From positions 38,291,523 through 38,355,522 of the forward strand of contig NC_067198.1 of assembly GCF_000699445.3 (NCBI RefSeq): a stretch of DNA of 64,000 bases, given 5' to 3'. This document shows, piece after piece, positions 11,485-22,489 of the stretch (positions within the stretch are counted from its first letter, which is position 1; every line of letters begins with the position of its first letter). This stretch comes from Schistosoma haematobium (taxonomy: Eukaryota > Platyhelminthes > Trematoda > Strigeidida > Schistosomatidae). A program made the position numbers and the translations under genes. The notes beneath the pieces were generated by a model, which searched no databases, was not told the origin of the DNA, and saw only the letters and a program-made list of their open reading frames with translations.

Positions 11485-11680
11485 AGATCATGGACCATTG
11501 AAAACCAGAATCCTGTGAGTAGGATCGTGGATGCGCACTGTTGACAACTTCTACAATAAAATGAAATAACCATTCAGCACTTTTAGATGTTCAATAATGA
11601 TCGAACATCAATCGGTTCGTGATGTTAATCCAAAAAAACTTTATAATCTCTATAACTCAATACTGATAATCATGTTTATT
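11485..11680 (+). mobile_element. B-type SINE, rearranged copy
   Basis: Antisense tail sequence at 11480-11510 (gattgagatcatggacc) is followed by + strand ribozyme and tail sequence (ggatcgtggatgcgcactgtt ... aacatcaatcggttcgtgatgtt). The hammerhead core is lost. Confidence 0.65.
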
Positions 11681-11751
11681 TGATTTTTTTAAATCGTTAA
11701 TTTCAATTATAAATATTCATTATCAGTTTAGGGGTTGTGAAGATTGTTAAG

Positions 11752-11960
11752 TTTTTTGATTGAGATCATGAACCGATTGATGTTAAGTTAAGCGTTTGCG
11801 CGCAAGACTGAAGGTCCTGGATTCGAATTTTGCCAGGCACGATCGTGGATACGCACTGCTGAGGAGTCCCACAATATGACGAAACGGCCATCCAGTGCTT
11901 CCAGGTTTTCAATGGTGGTCTAACATCGATCGGTTCATGATTTCAATCAAAAAAATTAAT
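11752..11960 (+). mobile_element. B-type hammerhead SINE with inverted ends
   Basis: The copy begins ttgattgagatcatgaaccg and ends with its reverse complement, so both ends carry the family tail. Inside are the B box (ggattcgaatttt) and a hammerhead with intact CTGAGGAG and GAAAC. Helix I is perfect (GCACTG/CAGTGC), but the site is ATC and helix II is weakened (GTCCCACAATATGAC). Confidence 0.8.
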
Positions 11961-12443
11961 ATTCATTCTTTATTTATTCATGATAAATTCAAAAATAAGT
12001 TTATTGGTATTTATTTACTTTTCACTTTATATGATTCGATAAATATTTACTTCTGTTTACTGTTTATATGATAAATGATAGTAGTAAGAAAAGACAAACA
12101 AACAATAAATCGATATGAAATGAAAGTTATGAAGAAGAAGAAGAAAAAAAAAGATAAGTGAATTGAACACTCTGTTGAATCGAGTGAACAAAATAATTGA
12201 TCTTATTCTAAATGGTTATGTAATAAAAATTAATCAATATTGAATGAAGATCTATTTAATTTAATGTTTAAGATTGTTTATTCATCTGTTATAATTAGGG
12301 AGTAAAAGATGAATTAGATTAGAATTTTTCATACTATTAATAAGAATCAAATGTAGGAATAATGGTTTTACTTGTTGTTTTCTGAACAGTTTATTGAGAT
12401 TACGTTTACATGAGTAGATAACTGTTATAAATTTATGTGACAG

Positions 12444-12773
12444 TCGGTCAGTTAGTCAGCAACAACATAGAACTTTGTACGTACGTACATCAGTTCAAGT
12501 TGCCATTATGAAAGAGATGAAGTTGTCGATTCAAATCCCATGGTGGTAGAGGTAGTAGAAGTATAAGCAGTAATCAGAAAGATTAGTGTTTGAAGATGTT
12601 ATTCCAGCATTATAATCCAGTGAAATAAATTTGGAAAGAGGAAAAAAAGGGATATGAATAATTCAGAAGATTAGAATTTGGGAGAACACAAAGAGTGGAT
12701 GCACCTGTACCGCTGCAAACGATTTTGAGCCATCTCATTCAAGGTCTCTAACCATCTTTTTCTATAGTTTCGC
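12444..12773 (-). mobile_element. Non-LTR retroelement 3' fragment with TCAG-type tail
   Basis: Flanked by gtgacag at 12437-12443 and 12774-12780. It matches 20093-20501 in layout: a degenerate cagtcagttagtcag tail at one end, and 'gatgcacctgtaccgctgcaaacgattttgagccat...ggtctctaaccat' at the other. By analogy it lies 3'-tail-first on the - strand. Confidence 0.55.
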
Positions 12774-13114
12774 GTGACAGACCTTCTAAGATTTAAGGTG
12801 GAGTGAAACACAATTGTTTGTACTTCACAGATGTTACACTAATTACTTGGACTCACAAGAAATAATTTTTTTACATTTAATATGCAAACAATGATTCATA
12901 TTAGTTACAGATTGTACTGGAATAAAATGAGATCTAATAAACTATTGTATCTTATTAATTACTAGAAATATCCAAGTATTTATTACGTCTGTAGAGTTTT
13001 GTGAATTGTCATTTAGCCACTTCTTTGTTATTATATTATATTGTATTTACATATCACATATTGAAAAAAAACAAGTACTTATATCACACTTTTTAAATGG
13101 TGTTAACTTATAGA

Positions 13115-13255
13115 CAGAGATGAATAAGAGCTAGCAATAAAATACGAAAGGCATGTTTCGTCCTATTTCAGACTCATCAGTTAGACTAACTTGAATCCGA
13201 GAGTTGGTGTGTACAATCCGGTACTTAAACCTAGTATAGCTTGCTTCAAACGTTT
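13115..13255 (-). mobile_element. Smalpha-like (A-type) SINE fragment with ribozyme
   Basis: On the - strand the hammerhead core reads CTGATGAG, helix II GTCTGAAATAGGAC, then GAAAC. The cleavage side has decayed (ACATGCCTTTCG), so the site is lost. 'cagagatgaataagagctagc' matches the family end. Confidence 0.7.
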
Positions 13256-13259
13256 GTTT

Positions 13260-14040
13260 ATTTTGCTGTAACTGGTTTAATATTCGGTTTTTAACAAAAT
13301 ATTTTAAAGATTTTTATTCATTGAAATTTTATTATATTTTCCGTTAAAATTTAGTTGTCATTCAATAGTTTTATTTGTACCTATGTAATACTCTAGTTTG
13401 TCTCAATAAAGAGGAATTGTACTGAGAAAAAATGATTCATTCAGTTGAAAAGTTGAGCGTCATATCATGACAGAAATAATCCTTTCTCTCTCTCTCACAC
13501 TTGGTTTAATCCTCATCTGTATTCTTGCATATACCATTCTCATTGTTACAGTTTACCTTGATTTATTGATGAATACAGCATAGTAAATTTTGGTAACAGC
13601 TGTTGTTTTTTTGTAAAATGTATCATATAATATCTATAATAATATGACTAACCAACGAATAGACACAATTCTTCTTTGTACACAAGTATAAAACTACAAT
13701 TGTGAAGTACTATTATCTGTATTACTACTTTTTACAATGAAAAATGTATAAACGTTTAGTTCACCGAATAGTTTTAAGATAGTTATACTTGAAGACTAAG
13801 ATTATTGGCTAAGAAAAAAAGCAACGAGACTTGAAGTGATGTCTAGTCTCAAAGCGAAACATTTTACCGATTAAAACCGTGATTGAGATTACAAATAATA
13901 CTGAATAATTACCACACTGTTTTAAATCAAAGCTAGAAGTATAGACTGATGAATTTTATGTCATTGATTTCAAAATTATGTTCCTGTAGCTAGTCCTTGA
14001 GACTTATACTTTTATTCTTTGTAAAATAGTATTTAAGTAG
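13260..14040. other. Unassigned intronic AT-rich sequence
   Basis: A short CT-rich run (ctctctctctcac) lies at about 13487-13500. No repeat edge or coding signal is recognised. Confidence 0.4.
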
Positions 14041-14105
14041 ACCGTTTAGTGCTTCCAGGTTTTTAATAGTGGTGTTAGCTTACATTGACTCATAAATTCA
14101 ACTGT
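14041..14105 (+). mobile_element. B-type SINE 3' fragment
   Basis: It has the ribozyme 3' strand and tail only: gtttagtgcttccaggttttt, then ttgactcataaattcaactg. Confidence 0.6.
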
Positions 14106-14542
14106 TAGTATTGAGTTATCATCCGATAGAGTCATAGATTATGCCATTAGAAAAAAGAAACTGTGACAGAAATATGCAAACTGAGAGAAATAAATGAAAT
14201 ATTCCTTTTTCTGTCAAATTTTATCAAATAATATACAGTGAAAACGGAAGTTGTTTTAATCAAAATACTTATTTTGAATTTTTGATATTAAGATTTCTAT
14301 ATATTCTATAGTTTTACACAATAGTCATGGTGTTTCACTGAATGGTTAACTAGAAACTATTTTGTTGTTAACTTGTATTCCAGAGGAAAAAAACGAAAAA
14401 ATAATTTTGATACTGGTCAAAAATTGCACACTTTTTTCTTTTAAGAATTTCTAGTTCAGATTTTACATCTTTTTTTAAAACTCCCATCATCAAACATTCA
14501 AATCATTCAAATAAAGATTGATTTGTATTGATGAGTAATTTT

Positions 14543-14655
14543 TTCTGGTTAGAGTTTTTGTAGCGAGTCGCTAACCACATGACCAACCCTCTTCCTTTAT
14601 CCAGGCTTGAGACCGGCGATAGCCCCAGAAGGGCTCTAAGCGGAGTTGTGTTGAT
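14543..14655 (+). repeat. SR2-linked 120-bp module, isolated copy
   Basis: It matches 1680-1794 on the same strand (gtagcgagtcgctaaccac, ccctcttcctttatccaggcttgagaccgg, aagcggagtt). No SR2 coding sequence follows. Confidence 0.7.
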
Positions 14656-14904
14656 GAAAGTTTAATTAAATGTTGTTTAGACATAGAAATATATTTCTAT
14701 ATTTGAAAGGTTAACTGTTTTTCATTTGTTGATAGTATATATCGATCAATGTAAACATCAATTATTAGGACTGAGATTGTTTGTTATGCATATTAATTTG
14801 ATGATCTCGTTTTCATTCTTCTTTTGGTATTGGATTCAGGTATTTGCTAATCAACTAGATTATAATTTCTATGATTTAGACCAAAATAAAAGAATTTAGA
14901 AACA

Positions 14905-15480
14905 AACCTTCAATGATTTACATAATTAACTGACGAAAATCTTGAGATCGTGGAGATTTGTAGCTCAGGTGGATGATTTTGATGGAGTTTTGTTCTCTGA
15001 GCTGAATGGTTTGATCGTGTTTTTAGACTTTGACTTTGAAGCTTCTCGTACTTTGTGAGATTTTTGTCGTTGATTAGTAGCAGGGATAGAGTTTCCTTTG
15101 CTAACCTTGGTTCAGTTGAGGTGAATAACACTGTTACCTCGAAGAATATCATCACCTCTTCGTTTTTGATATGAATGTTCTTAATCTGATCCAGGAATTA
15201 TGAGGTTGGATGAATCTACTAAATGTTTCAATATTCGTGAACTTTCTCTTGACAAATTGTATGTTGGTGTTCCGAGGAGTGCTACAATTGAACGTAGTGG
15301 GATGTTTGGTTTGTGTATTTTCGGTCTGCCGTAGAATCGGGGGAGTAATGGTCTATTGGATTTCATTCTCCATTTGTCTTGCTTTGCTACTTTTCCTGCT
15401 TTGACGGTTGTCTAACTTTTTGACTGGATTTATGTCTATCAGTTTGTATATGCTCTTACCACCCAGCTCAGCGAAAAAAA
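14905..15480 (-). pseudogene. Penelope-like element reverse transcriptase fragment
   Basis: The - strand encodes pieces typical of Penelope-like RTs. KSIYKLIDINPVKKLDN is followed, in another frame, by LPRFYGRPKIHKPNIPLRS and LGTPTYNLS. A third frame gives MMIFFEVTVLFTS and LAKETLSLLL. The last is the RT motif A region, where families have an aspartate (FDVxxLFTS); here it is Glu. Frameshifts separate the blocks, and no endonuclease or 3' end is seen. The fragment is a dead remnant in the receptor intron, antisense to the gene. Confidence 0.72.
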
Positions 15481-15608
15481 CTCCATGAAAACTATAAAAA
15501 ACTGTATTTCATGAAATGTACACATAATAATTAAATGTGTTTCTATTCAGTAGTCTACTTTCTAGTTTGAAAAACGATAGTTTCGTATAACAAATTCATT
15601 ATTATTTT

Positions 15609-15897
15609 GGTGAGATTATAATTTATAGACGACTTTCGAGCGACGCTAAACTGAACTTGAGAGTGTCCATCTAATAACTAGGACCAAATGAGGATTATAA
15701 ACTTGTGTGAGGAATTATAATTATGATTTACAGTTGATGGTTAAGGTTTGGAATTAGATTTAGGGTTTTCATCACGAACTGACATCAGCTATAATACAAA
15801 AACTCTATTTATCCAAATGGATGAATGAATTTCGTGCCAACATCCGATACTTGTTATCTTATACATAATTGGTTCGTCCATAAATTATAGTCTCACC
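15609..15897. mobile_element. 289-bp inverted-repeat transposon (hAT-like MITE), copy 1
   Basis: The element starts GGTGAGATTATAATTTAT and ends with its near reverse complement (ATAAATTATAGTCTCACC). It is flanked by a perfect 8-bp duplication, attatttt (15601-15608 and 15898-15905). It has no coding capacity. Relatives lie at 40375-40555, 40880-41168, 52845-53133 and 58057-58307. An 8-bp TSD suggests hAT-type mobilisation; this is inference. Confidence 0.88.
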
Positions 15898-16501
15898 ATT
15901 ATTTTATTTAAACAAAATAAAAACGATAATATTTCTAGAATATTAACAATTCATTTTATTCTGTTACTTTCTCATCAGCCAATAAGCTCCAATTTGAATT
16001 GTGAAATAGTAATATATCATATGAAAGGAACTAAGTGTTAAGGCTTTTTTTCAAAGGGGTTTCTTTTGTTTCTATTGAGATGATAGTTTCAGAATATGAA
16101 GAGAATTTTATTATGTACCATAAAACAACTTTAGAAATTTTATAAAGGAGCGAAATACAGTTGAGTTTAATTCATCAAATGGTTATTACAGTTAAATGAA
16201 AAAAAAGAAAGATTAGTATATTTGGCTTGATTATGTTACCAAATAAGTTGAAGGTGAACTATTAACTTTTATCGAATATAAAGATTAGGTTAAAGCTTTC
16301 TAATTGCTATGGCTTCTATACATTTTAATGAGATGAAATTAGATTTATTTATTGATAGTTTTAATTGAATTCATTTAATTTTCGTTTTATATCTTGTCTA
16401 TCAGATGACGCTTTATCGAACTATCACTAGATTTTTTTATTCACTTTTGTTTTATGAAAATGATTGTTAAGTTTAATTGAAGCCCATCTCTGTACCCTTA
16501 T

Positions 16502-17019
16502 TGTTATATCCCGATAAGAATAATGAATGGTAAGTTTTGGGATCTATTTATGAACCAATACCATGAGTATATTTTTATTGTATGATTGTTATGTAACTAA
16601 ACTGTTCATTATTCACGTCCCTCTTATTATGAGTTTTATTTTGACTTATGAACTATTATTATACGAGTAACTATTCTTGAATTATTCCCTGTCTGTTAAT
16701 CACTCTACCTCTCTCATTCACAGTCACTTTTGGCTAAATATTGTACAAACGTTGTTTCATATTTTCTGGTACGTTGTGGTCTGTTTGATTGGTATATAAA
16801 CCGAGTATGTTTGAAATAAATGATTCATATTGTGGAGTCTGAGATTGGTGTTCTGGACTTAACTGACTGGGTTAGACAGGAAGCAGGACCCATCAGGACT
16901 CTAGGCTGCTGGCTAGTGTTTTATGCGTCACTAGTTCGATCGGTTATTCGCTGCTCTCCAATAGGTGGTATCGTTGCGTTATACAATAACCAGGGCACAC
17001 AGGATCACAATTTATAACA
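16502..17019 (+). mobile_element. Solo LTR, 518-bp family, copy 2
   Basis: It starts TGTTATATCCCG and ends TTTATAACA, so the ends are inverted repeats (TGTTATA/TATAACA). A perfect 5-bp duplication cttat flanks it (16497-16501, 17020-17024). A TATA box (ggtatataaacc, about 16790) and AATAAA (about 16816) are in the expected order for an LTR promoter and polyadenylation site. A 65-codon frame inside is not a gene. It lies in sense within the receptor intron. Confidence 0.9.
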
Positions 17020-17460
17020 CTTATAAACTGTTATTTTCTTACTTCTTGTACAGTTAAGTTGTATATTCTTTAAAAGTGGATAAGATTTCTTGTTGTTTTG
17101 CAAATACTGTAAAAAAACAACATCTTTAGAACCAAATGATTATGTTTTTTCTTTAGTACTTACAAAATAGTATGAAAAACCATATTAAAGAAATTATAAT
17201 TAACTAAACTACCTTCTATTATCGATTTTGTACTTAGGTTTTTCCATTCTCCCAAATTAATATCAACAGTCAATTATGTTTAATATAAACAAATGAATAA
17301 TTGACATAAACATCGAAAAATAACACAAAAACAAACATAATATTAATAATAAGGCGGTAAAAGTCTAGAAAAAGAAATGGAAGTAAAATATCAACTTGTG
17401 TTCACAGTTAGTGTATATTTTATCTTCCTTTAAATTTAAACCCAAAATAATAAGGTATTA

Positions 17461-17730
17461 TTATATGTGAAAATTATATTTGAAATATTCTCAGCGATTG
17501 AAATATCACTAATTCCAACGTTTCGTCCAACTGACTTGTTTGGACTTCTTCAGGGTAATAATCAAAATCAAAATTATCAAATCCTGATTGTTAAAAAGCT
17601 ATATATTTCTTTGATAATTTTGATTTTGATTATTACCCTGAAGAAGTCCAAACAAGTTAGTTGGACGAAACGTTGGAATTAGTTATGTTTCAATCGCTGA
17701 GAATGTTTCAAATATAATTTTCACATATAA
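17461..17730. repeat. Long fold-back (121-bp arms, 28-nt loop) with hammerhead-like core
   Basis: 17461-17581 and 17610-17730 are near-perfect reverse complements. Each arm contains a hammerhead-like motif (sense in the right arm, 17638-17674): CTGAAGA, helix II GTCCAA/TTGGAC, GAAAC, then GTT. It could be transcribed from either strand. A 71-codon frame through it is a shadow. Relatives with a single arm or weaker pairing are at 10220-10425, 18893-18990 and 25845-26035. Confidence 0.8.
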
Positions 17731-17734
17731 TGAC

Positions 17735-18135
17735 TTCTCTATACTCGGCGCTCAATTACTGTCAAACTATTTGTTCTAATCTTGACGAATATTCGTATAA
17801 TAAGGTATTAGTTTCTGTTTTTCTCCCTTCCCTATATGCGGGTTTATAAAAAAATGTGAATATGTTTATACATAATATCTATATATGTTACATATAATTG
17901 AATTGACTATTGAATAACTTTATATAAGTTCAGTAATAATAAGTAGGTATTAATATTTAGTTAATAGACAGATATTAGGTTATTTTGATTAAATATAAAG
18001 ATTTTATAAAGCTTTTAGTTATTCTGAAAGTTAATAAGGAAAACAAAGCATTCTAAAACAAATAATAAATTGATATTTTTAGTTAATGTATACATTGACT
18101 GATTTTCACTACACATATATATCATATGTATAGTA
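17735..18135. other. Unassigned intronic AT-rich sequence
   Basis: Continuation of the fold-back flank to about 17815 (cgctcaattactgtcaaac, ttgacgaatattcgtata), also seen near 10350-10410. Nothing else is recognised. Confidence 0.45.
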
Positions 18136-18139
18136 TACC

Positions 18140-18360
18140 AAGTGAATTTAAATTCACCCTATTGCACAAGCAAGTGGCTATCAGGACTCAGTAGCTAAGT
18201 AGATAATGCGATGACGTTTGAAGCGAATGGTACTGGGTTCGAGTCCCAGAGTGAACATTAGCTCTGAGATGCAGATACATCCAGCTGACGAGCCCCGAAT
18301 AGGACGAAACGCGCGTCCTGCATTCCACTGCTAGCCACTATCCATCATTGCTTACAAAAA
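18140..18360 (+). mobile_element. Smalpha-like (A-type) hammerhead SINE, well preserved
   Basis: The tRNA-like head is clear: ggactcagtagctaagtag (A box) and gggttcgagtccc (B box). 'tctgagatgcag' leads into the ribozyme and then 'ccactgctagccac'. It lies in the receptor intron in sense. tRNA-headed, Pol III-type SINEs with a hammerhead are known in schistosomes as Smalpha. Confidence 0.88.
18279..18323 (+). ncRNA. Hammerhead ribozyme (A-type), near-intact core
   Basis: The core CTGACGAG...GAAAC is complete, and the short helix III is AC-GCGC-GT followed by the cleavage base C (site GTC). Helix II is GCCCCGAATAGGAC with one C-A mismatch. Helix I is ATCCAG with CTGCAT, one mismatch. It is the best-preserved sense-strand ribozyme inside the receptor intron. 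Confidence 0.78.
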
Positions 18361-18664
18361 TGTTTCTAATTGTTTGTTTTCATCTAAACTTATTTGTTTT
18401 GATAACTGATCATACTAAAAAATGTTAATTTTAAAAGATGGTAAGAAAGATCAATGCTTAGAATTTATACACTAGTCATTTTGTCATAATTGTAATTAAG
18501 GCATTATTCTAGTTTACTTCAGTCAACTAATTAATGACTTATTGAAATCTAACACATACTATTTGTTATATAAATGAATGTTAAGGAAATGGATACATTT
18601 CATTTTCAAAGTTCACAGTAAGACATAATATTGAACGTTATTAACTAGATGAAACTAATTCGTT

Positions 18665-18810
18665 GTTCCTTTCCTGTTATCGATTTATTTAAACACATAA
18701 ACAGTGGTACAAGAAGGTACCAAATAGATATACACCATATAAATCATTCGATCTATGTGAGGATTAGGATACTGCCCGGGTAACCAAACTGAAGCAGGTG
18801 GTTTTAACAG
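18665..18810 (-). mobile_element. Non-LTR retroelement 3' fragment (ATTT-tailed family)
   Basis: The - strand ends ...gtgtttaaataaat and matches 24697-24850 (tggtacaa-gaggta-caaatagatat, aaatcattcgat). It is truncated after about 130 bases. Confidence 0.6.
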
Positions 18811-18892
18811 AGGATGCACATGTTTAAACTTTTGTTACTTACTGAAACAAACAAATTAACGTTTTTCTAAATAAATTAATACATTTGTAATG

Positions 18893-18990
18893 TCACAGTG
18901 AGTAAAAATAATTAGATTTTTTAACGTTTTGTGACTCAGTGCAACCAACTTCTTCAGAAAATAAATAACCAAATTAAAATTAATCCAAGT
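18893..18990 (-). repeat. Single-arm fold-back relative
   Basis: The reverse complement reads CTGAAGAAG...CACAAAACGTT, the same layout as the hammerhead-like motif at 17638-17674 but with GAAAC decayed to AAAAC. Confidence 0.45.
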
Positions 18991-19519
18991 TTAAATAATA
19001 CAAAGTAACAACTTAAACCTTGATAATAACGATTTTCTAGTCCCTATTGCTGTTAATATGTTATTGTTTACTAAAATCCCATAGGTTTCACTCTATATTT
19101 ACTTATATTTTAAACATAAATGAAATAATTAGAGCAGAATGAATTATATCAATGCTTTAAATTAATCAGTATGATACCTTAGTCAATATTTAATCTAATA
19201 GTAATAAAAATATTGAGTTGTTATTACAGCTGTACTTAATTTTCAATAGAAAGGTATACATTGAACTTGAATTTACAACTCTGTCTATATTAAAACTTGA
19301 TTCGTACTGCATTGAAGTTGTTTTTCTCATTTGTGTATATTGATTTTAAAGATAAACATAAAATCAGAAGTTTTCCGATTGAGATAACAAACTAGGAGCA
19401 CACATTCTAATATACAATTTATTTATATCATAAATTACATTTGTTGGTTATAATACATTTTGTTTTTGATAAATTAAGCAAGTAAATATCTAAATCATTT
19501 TGTATTGATTGTTTACGTC

Positions 19520-19715
19520 ATTATACAAGCTAGTAACTATAAGGACTCAGTAGCTAAGTGGATGATGCAATGGTGTTTGAAACGAATGGTAATGGATAGG
19601 AGTTCTGCGATGAACATAATATCTGGAACGCAGGTGCATCCAGATGATTGATCTTGAATAGGAAGAAACGCGAGTCCTAGATTCCACTGCTTGTCACCAT
19701 TGATCTTTGCTTATA
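19520..19715 (+). mobile_element. Smalpha-like (A-type) SINE, decayed
   Basis: The head 'ggactcagtagctaagtggatgatgc' is intact. The B box is gone, and the ribozyme is degraded (gatgattgatcttgaataggaagaaac). The end 'ccactgcttgtcacc' is recognisable. Confidence 0.7.
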
Positions 19716-20082
19716 AGTAAATATCTAATTTTTGATAAAATCCAAAACTTTTATTTTGAATAAACACTGGATAATTAATGGATACACTGGTCTCGCTTTT
19801 AATATTACGAAAATACAATAACCTAATTGATATATTCACTTATGCAGCTGTATACATAACTCCTGCAATTACCAGTATATCAAATTTTGCAGTTTCTTTA
19901 AAACATAAATGTTTTTGGTTTTTTAGTTTTTTAAAGTTTCATTATAATAAACACCATTTTCCTAAATTTTCAACCATTTTACACATCCCTTTTATTCAAA
20001 GTATGAGTTTTGATTTAATGAAAAAAGGCGAAATTTTAGTCATCAGAAATATTAATTCGTGCTCTACTAACAGTGTTAAATG
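19716..20082. other. Unassigned intronic sequence with a 104-codon open frame
   Basis: The frame at 19778-20092 is Ile/Phe/Ser-rich, has no motif, runs into the next insertion, and is probably chance in AT-rich DNA. Confidence 0.35.
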
Positions 20083-20092
20083 GCACCGATAG

Positions 20093-20501
20093 TCAGTCAG
20101 TCACAATATAGGACCATGCAGATATAAACATCGGTCCAAGTTACCACACCTCATTAGCACAACAAGATAAACACCAAATTCATAGAAGTAGTTACTTCAA
20201 TGGAAGTAATATATAAAAGAAAGATTGCATATAAGGATATGATACAGGGAGAAATAACTGGTTCGTAGAGAGAAAGGTATAAAGTAATTTTAATCTCACG
20301 GTTTAAAGAAAGACAGAGAGTGTATACACCTACGCCAATGTGACTGATTCTGATCCATGTTACCCAGAGTCTCTAACCATTCAATATGATAGTCATGCGG
20401 AACCCAAACAAGTAGTCTGAATCTACCAACATGGCTCAGACCAGTAGTTAGTGACTGCAAGCACTGATGCCACGTTTTGGTTTAGCCGCACCTAACTTTC
20501 A
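20093..20501 (-). mobile_element. Non-LTR retroelement 3' fragment with TCAG tail and 10-bp TSD
   Basis: A perfect duplication gcaccgatag (20083-20092 and 20502-20511) flanks 409 bases. The + strand begins tcagtcagtca, so the tail (TGAC)n is at the 3' end on the - strand. The related copy is 12444-12773. No coding domain is left. Confidence 0.75.
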
Positions 20502-20713
20502 GCACCGATAGTAGTCACTATAGATGAAACAATCAGAAACATTCTAACTTCTGACATTATTTACACAAATATGTGATGCCTTATATTTACATAATCATCA
20601 TTTGTTTTTGGTAAAACTTTGAAAAATAAATTTAGCCCATTTTTCATCTGATTTCAGGCATAGATTCACACAACTAAAAACAATGGTTTCTAGCTTATGA
20701 GGATTAAATTATT

Positions 20714-21434
20714 ACTTACTTACTTACGTCTATTACCCCTCGTCAAGGAGCACAGGCCGATTACAACATTTTCCATCCAATCCTTTCCTGGACAATCCTT
20801 TCCAGTTCTTTTTAGTTGTTATTCATCCTTTTCATATCTGTTTCTATTTCCCGGCGTTATGTGTCCTTCGACCTTCCTCTTTTCCCCTTCTCTTCAACAT
20901 TCCAAGTTAGCGCTTGCCTCCTGATGCAGTTTGATGATTTCCTCAATCTATATCCTATCCAATTCCAATGTCGTTTCCTAGTTTCCTCTCCAGATGAAAG
21001 CTGGTTTGTCCTCTCACACAGAAGGCTGTTGCTGATGGTATCCAACCAACGGACACTGAGTATCTTATGTAAACAATTGTTTATAAATGCCTGTACCTTT
21101 TGGATGATGGATGTGGTAGTTCTCCAAGTTTCAACTCCGTATAGTAGGACTGCCTTGACGTTCGTATTAAGTATTCTGACTTCGATATTGGTTGAGAGTT
21201 GTTTTGAGTTCCATATGTTCTTCAATTGTAGGAATGTTGTCCTCGCCTTGCCAATCCAATTCATGTGTATGGGGTAGAAGTGTTAGGTCATCTTCGAAGT
21301 CCAAATCTTTTAATTGATTCCGAGCTGTCTATTATATTTCATACTTTCGCTCAGATGTCGAGGTTTTCATAATCTAGTCAACCACCAGAAGAACGAAGAA
21401 AGGGAAGAGTAGGCAGCCTTGTCTGACTCCAGTC
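20714..21434 (-). mobile_element. SR2-like RTE copy, 5' truncated, with 12-bp TSD
   Basis: Flanks gattaaattatt (20702-20713) and gatttaattatt (21435-21446) match at 11 of 12. On the - strand it encodes [34 protein letters not shown] and [13 protein letters not shown], then breaks. It ends in ...taatagacgtaagtaagtaagt. Upstream (21290-21434) is a decayed RT domain with QGCLL-type sequence. Confidence 0.85.
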
Positions 21435-21446
21435 GATTTAATTATT

Positions 21447-21924
21447 AGGAACATAAAAATGAGGAACTGACTTAACGTAAAGTCCAAGTAGAGTTTCTTA
21501 TCCAATAACAGTTTTCAACAATTGGATTTTAATCAACTAATTCAGGGTGCCACTAGTGTTTACAGATTATATTTGCTGTATATTATTAACATATTTTATG
21601 ATTACTAAATTTCCAGATATTAATTGTGTATTATCATACGTACTGTCAGACCTAATTGTCTTTTACTCTATCACGTATAAAATTGTGAATATTCACTAAT
21701 GACAAGCCCCAACAGAGGTCATAGACGCCTTTGAATAATCCATAACACTTCAATATTCTATGATTCGTTATCAACATTAAGTTACCTTTTAGTTGTATAA
21801 AATCTCTACAAACCTAATATTTTAATGTCAGATTCTTATCATATTTATAAAAAGCTAATAGACTTTTATTCTGTCTTCCTATAGACTGTTCATTTTTAGT
21901 AACTAATAACTAATTTTAATAGTT
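21447..21924. other. Unassigned intronic AT-rich sequence
   Basis: No gene, repeat edge or box motif is recognised. Confidence 0.4.
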
Positions 21925-22115
21925 GAGATCATACGTCAATTGAAGCTAGACCATCATCATGAGAAACCTCTAATCTCGTGGATTCGCATTGTTAAGGTGT
22001 CCCATAATATAATGAAATGACCGTCCAGGTTTTCCATGGTGATCTATCGTCAATTGACTGATGATTTCAACTATTAAAATGACTAAAATATCCAGAAAAA
22101 ACCCCTTCTGATATT
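21925..22115. mobile_element. B-type SINE, chimeric decayed copy
   Basis: It begins with antisense tail sequence (agttgagatcatacgtcaattgaagctagacc). It switches to sense ribozyme and tail sequence (gattcgcattgtt...ccgtccaggttttccatgg...ttgactgatgatttcaac). Confidence 0.65.
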
Positions 22116-22489
22116 AATAATTAATTATCAGAAAGAAAGAAAAATCAATATTCATATTTATCATTCTTAAAATTCAACCTAACCTTAAGTTCATTAATTA
22201 TGTAACATTTATATTTGTTCACTTTATATAAGTTTCTTTCATCCCTGTTAAAATAATAAACAAATATATATTTATAACTCATTCAATCATAAGTAGATTA
22301 TATTTACAAAAAAACTAAACAAAATGGATGGATCACAAAATGAATCTATTTCAATTCTTTCATATTTTATTTCTAATCATGACTCTATACTAAAATACAG
22401 GTAAAATATACTACTTAATTGGTGATATATTAGATAACCTTTTAAAATTTAGATGTTTATGTAAATTTAATTATATCTGAAAATCAACT

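Noticed and set aside
18180..18260. tRNA gene candidates suggested by A and B boxes
   Set aside because: The boxes occur in dozens of dispersed copies, do not fold into full cloverleaves by eye, and continue into the ribozyme and SINE body.
20816..21277. 153-codon + strand ORF
   Set aside because: It is antisense to the SR2-like reverse transcriptase C-terminus, which carries the recognisable motifs on the - strand. The same applies to the antisense ORFs at 1694-2113, 35852-36280, 42421-42726 and 48857-49111.
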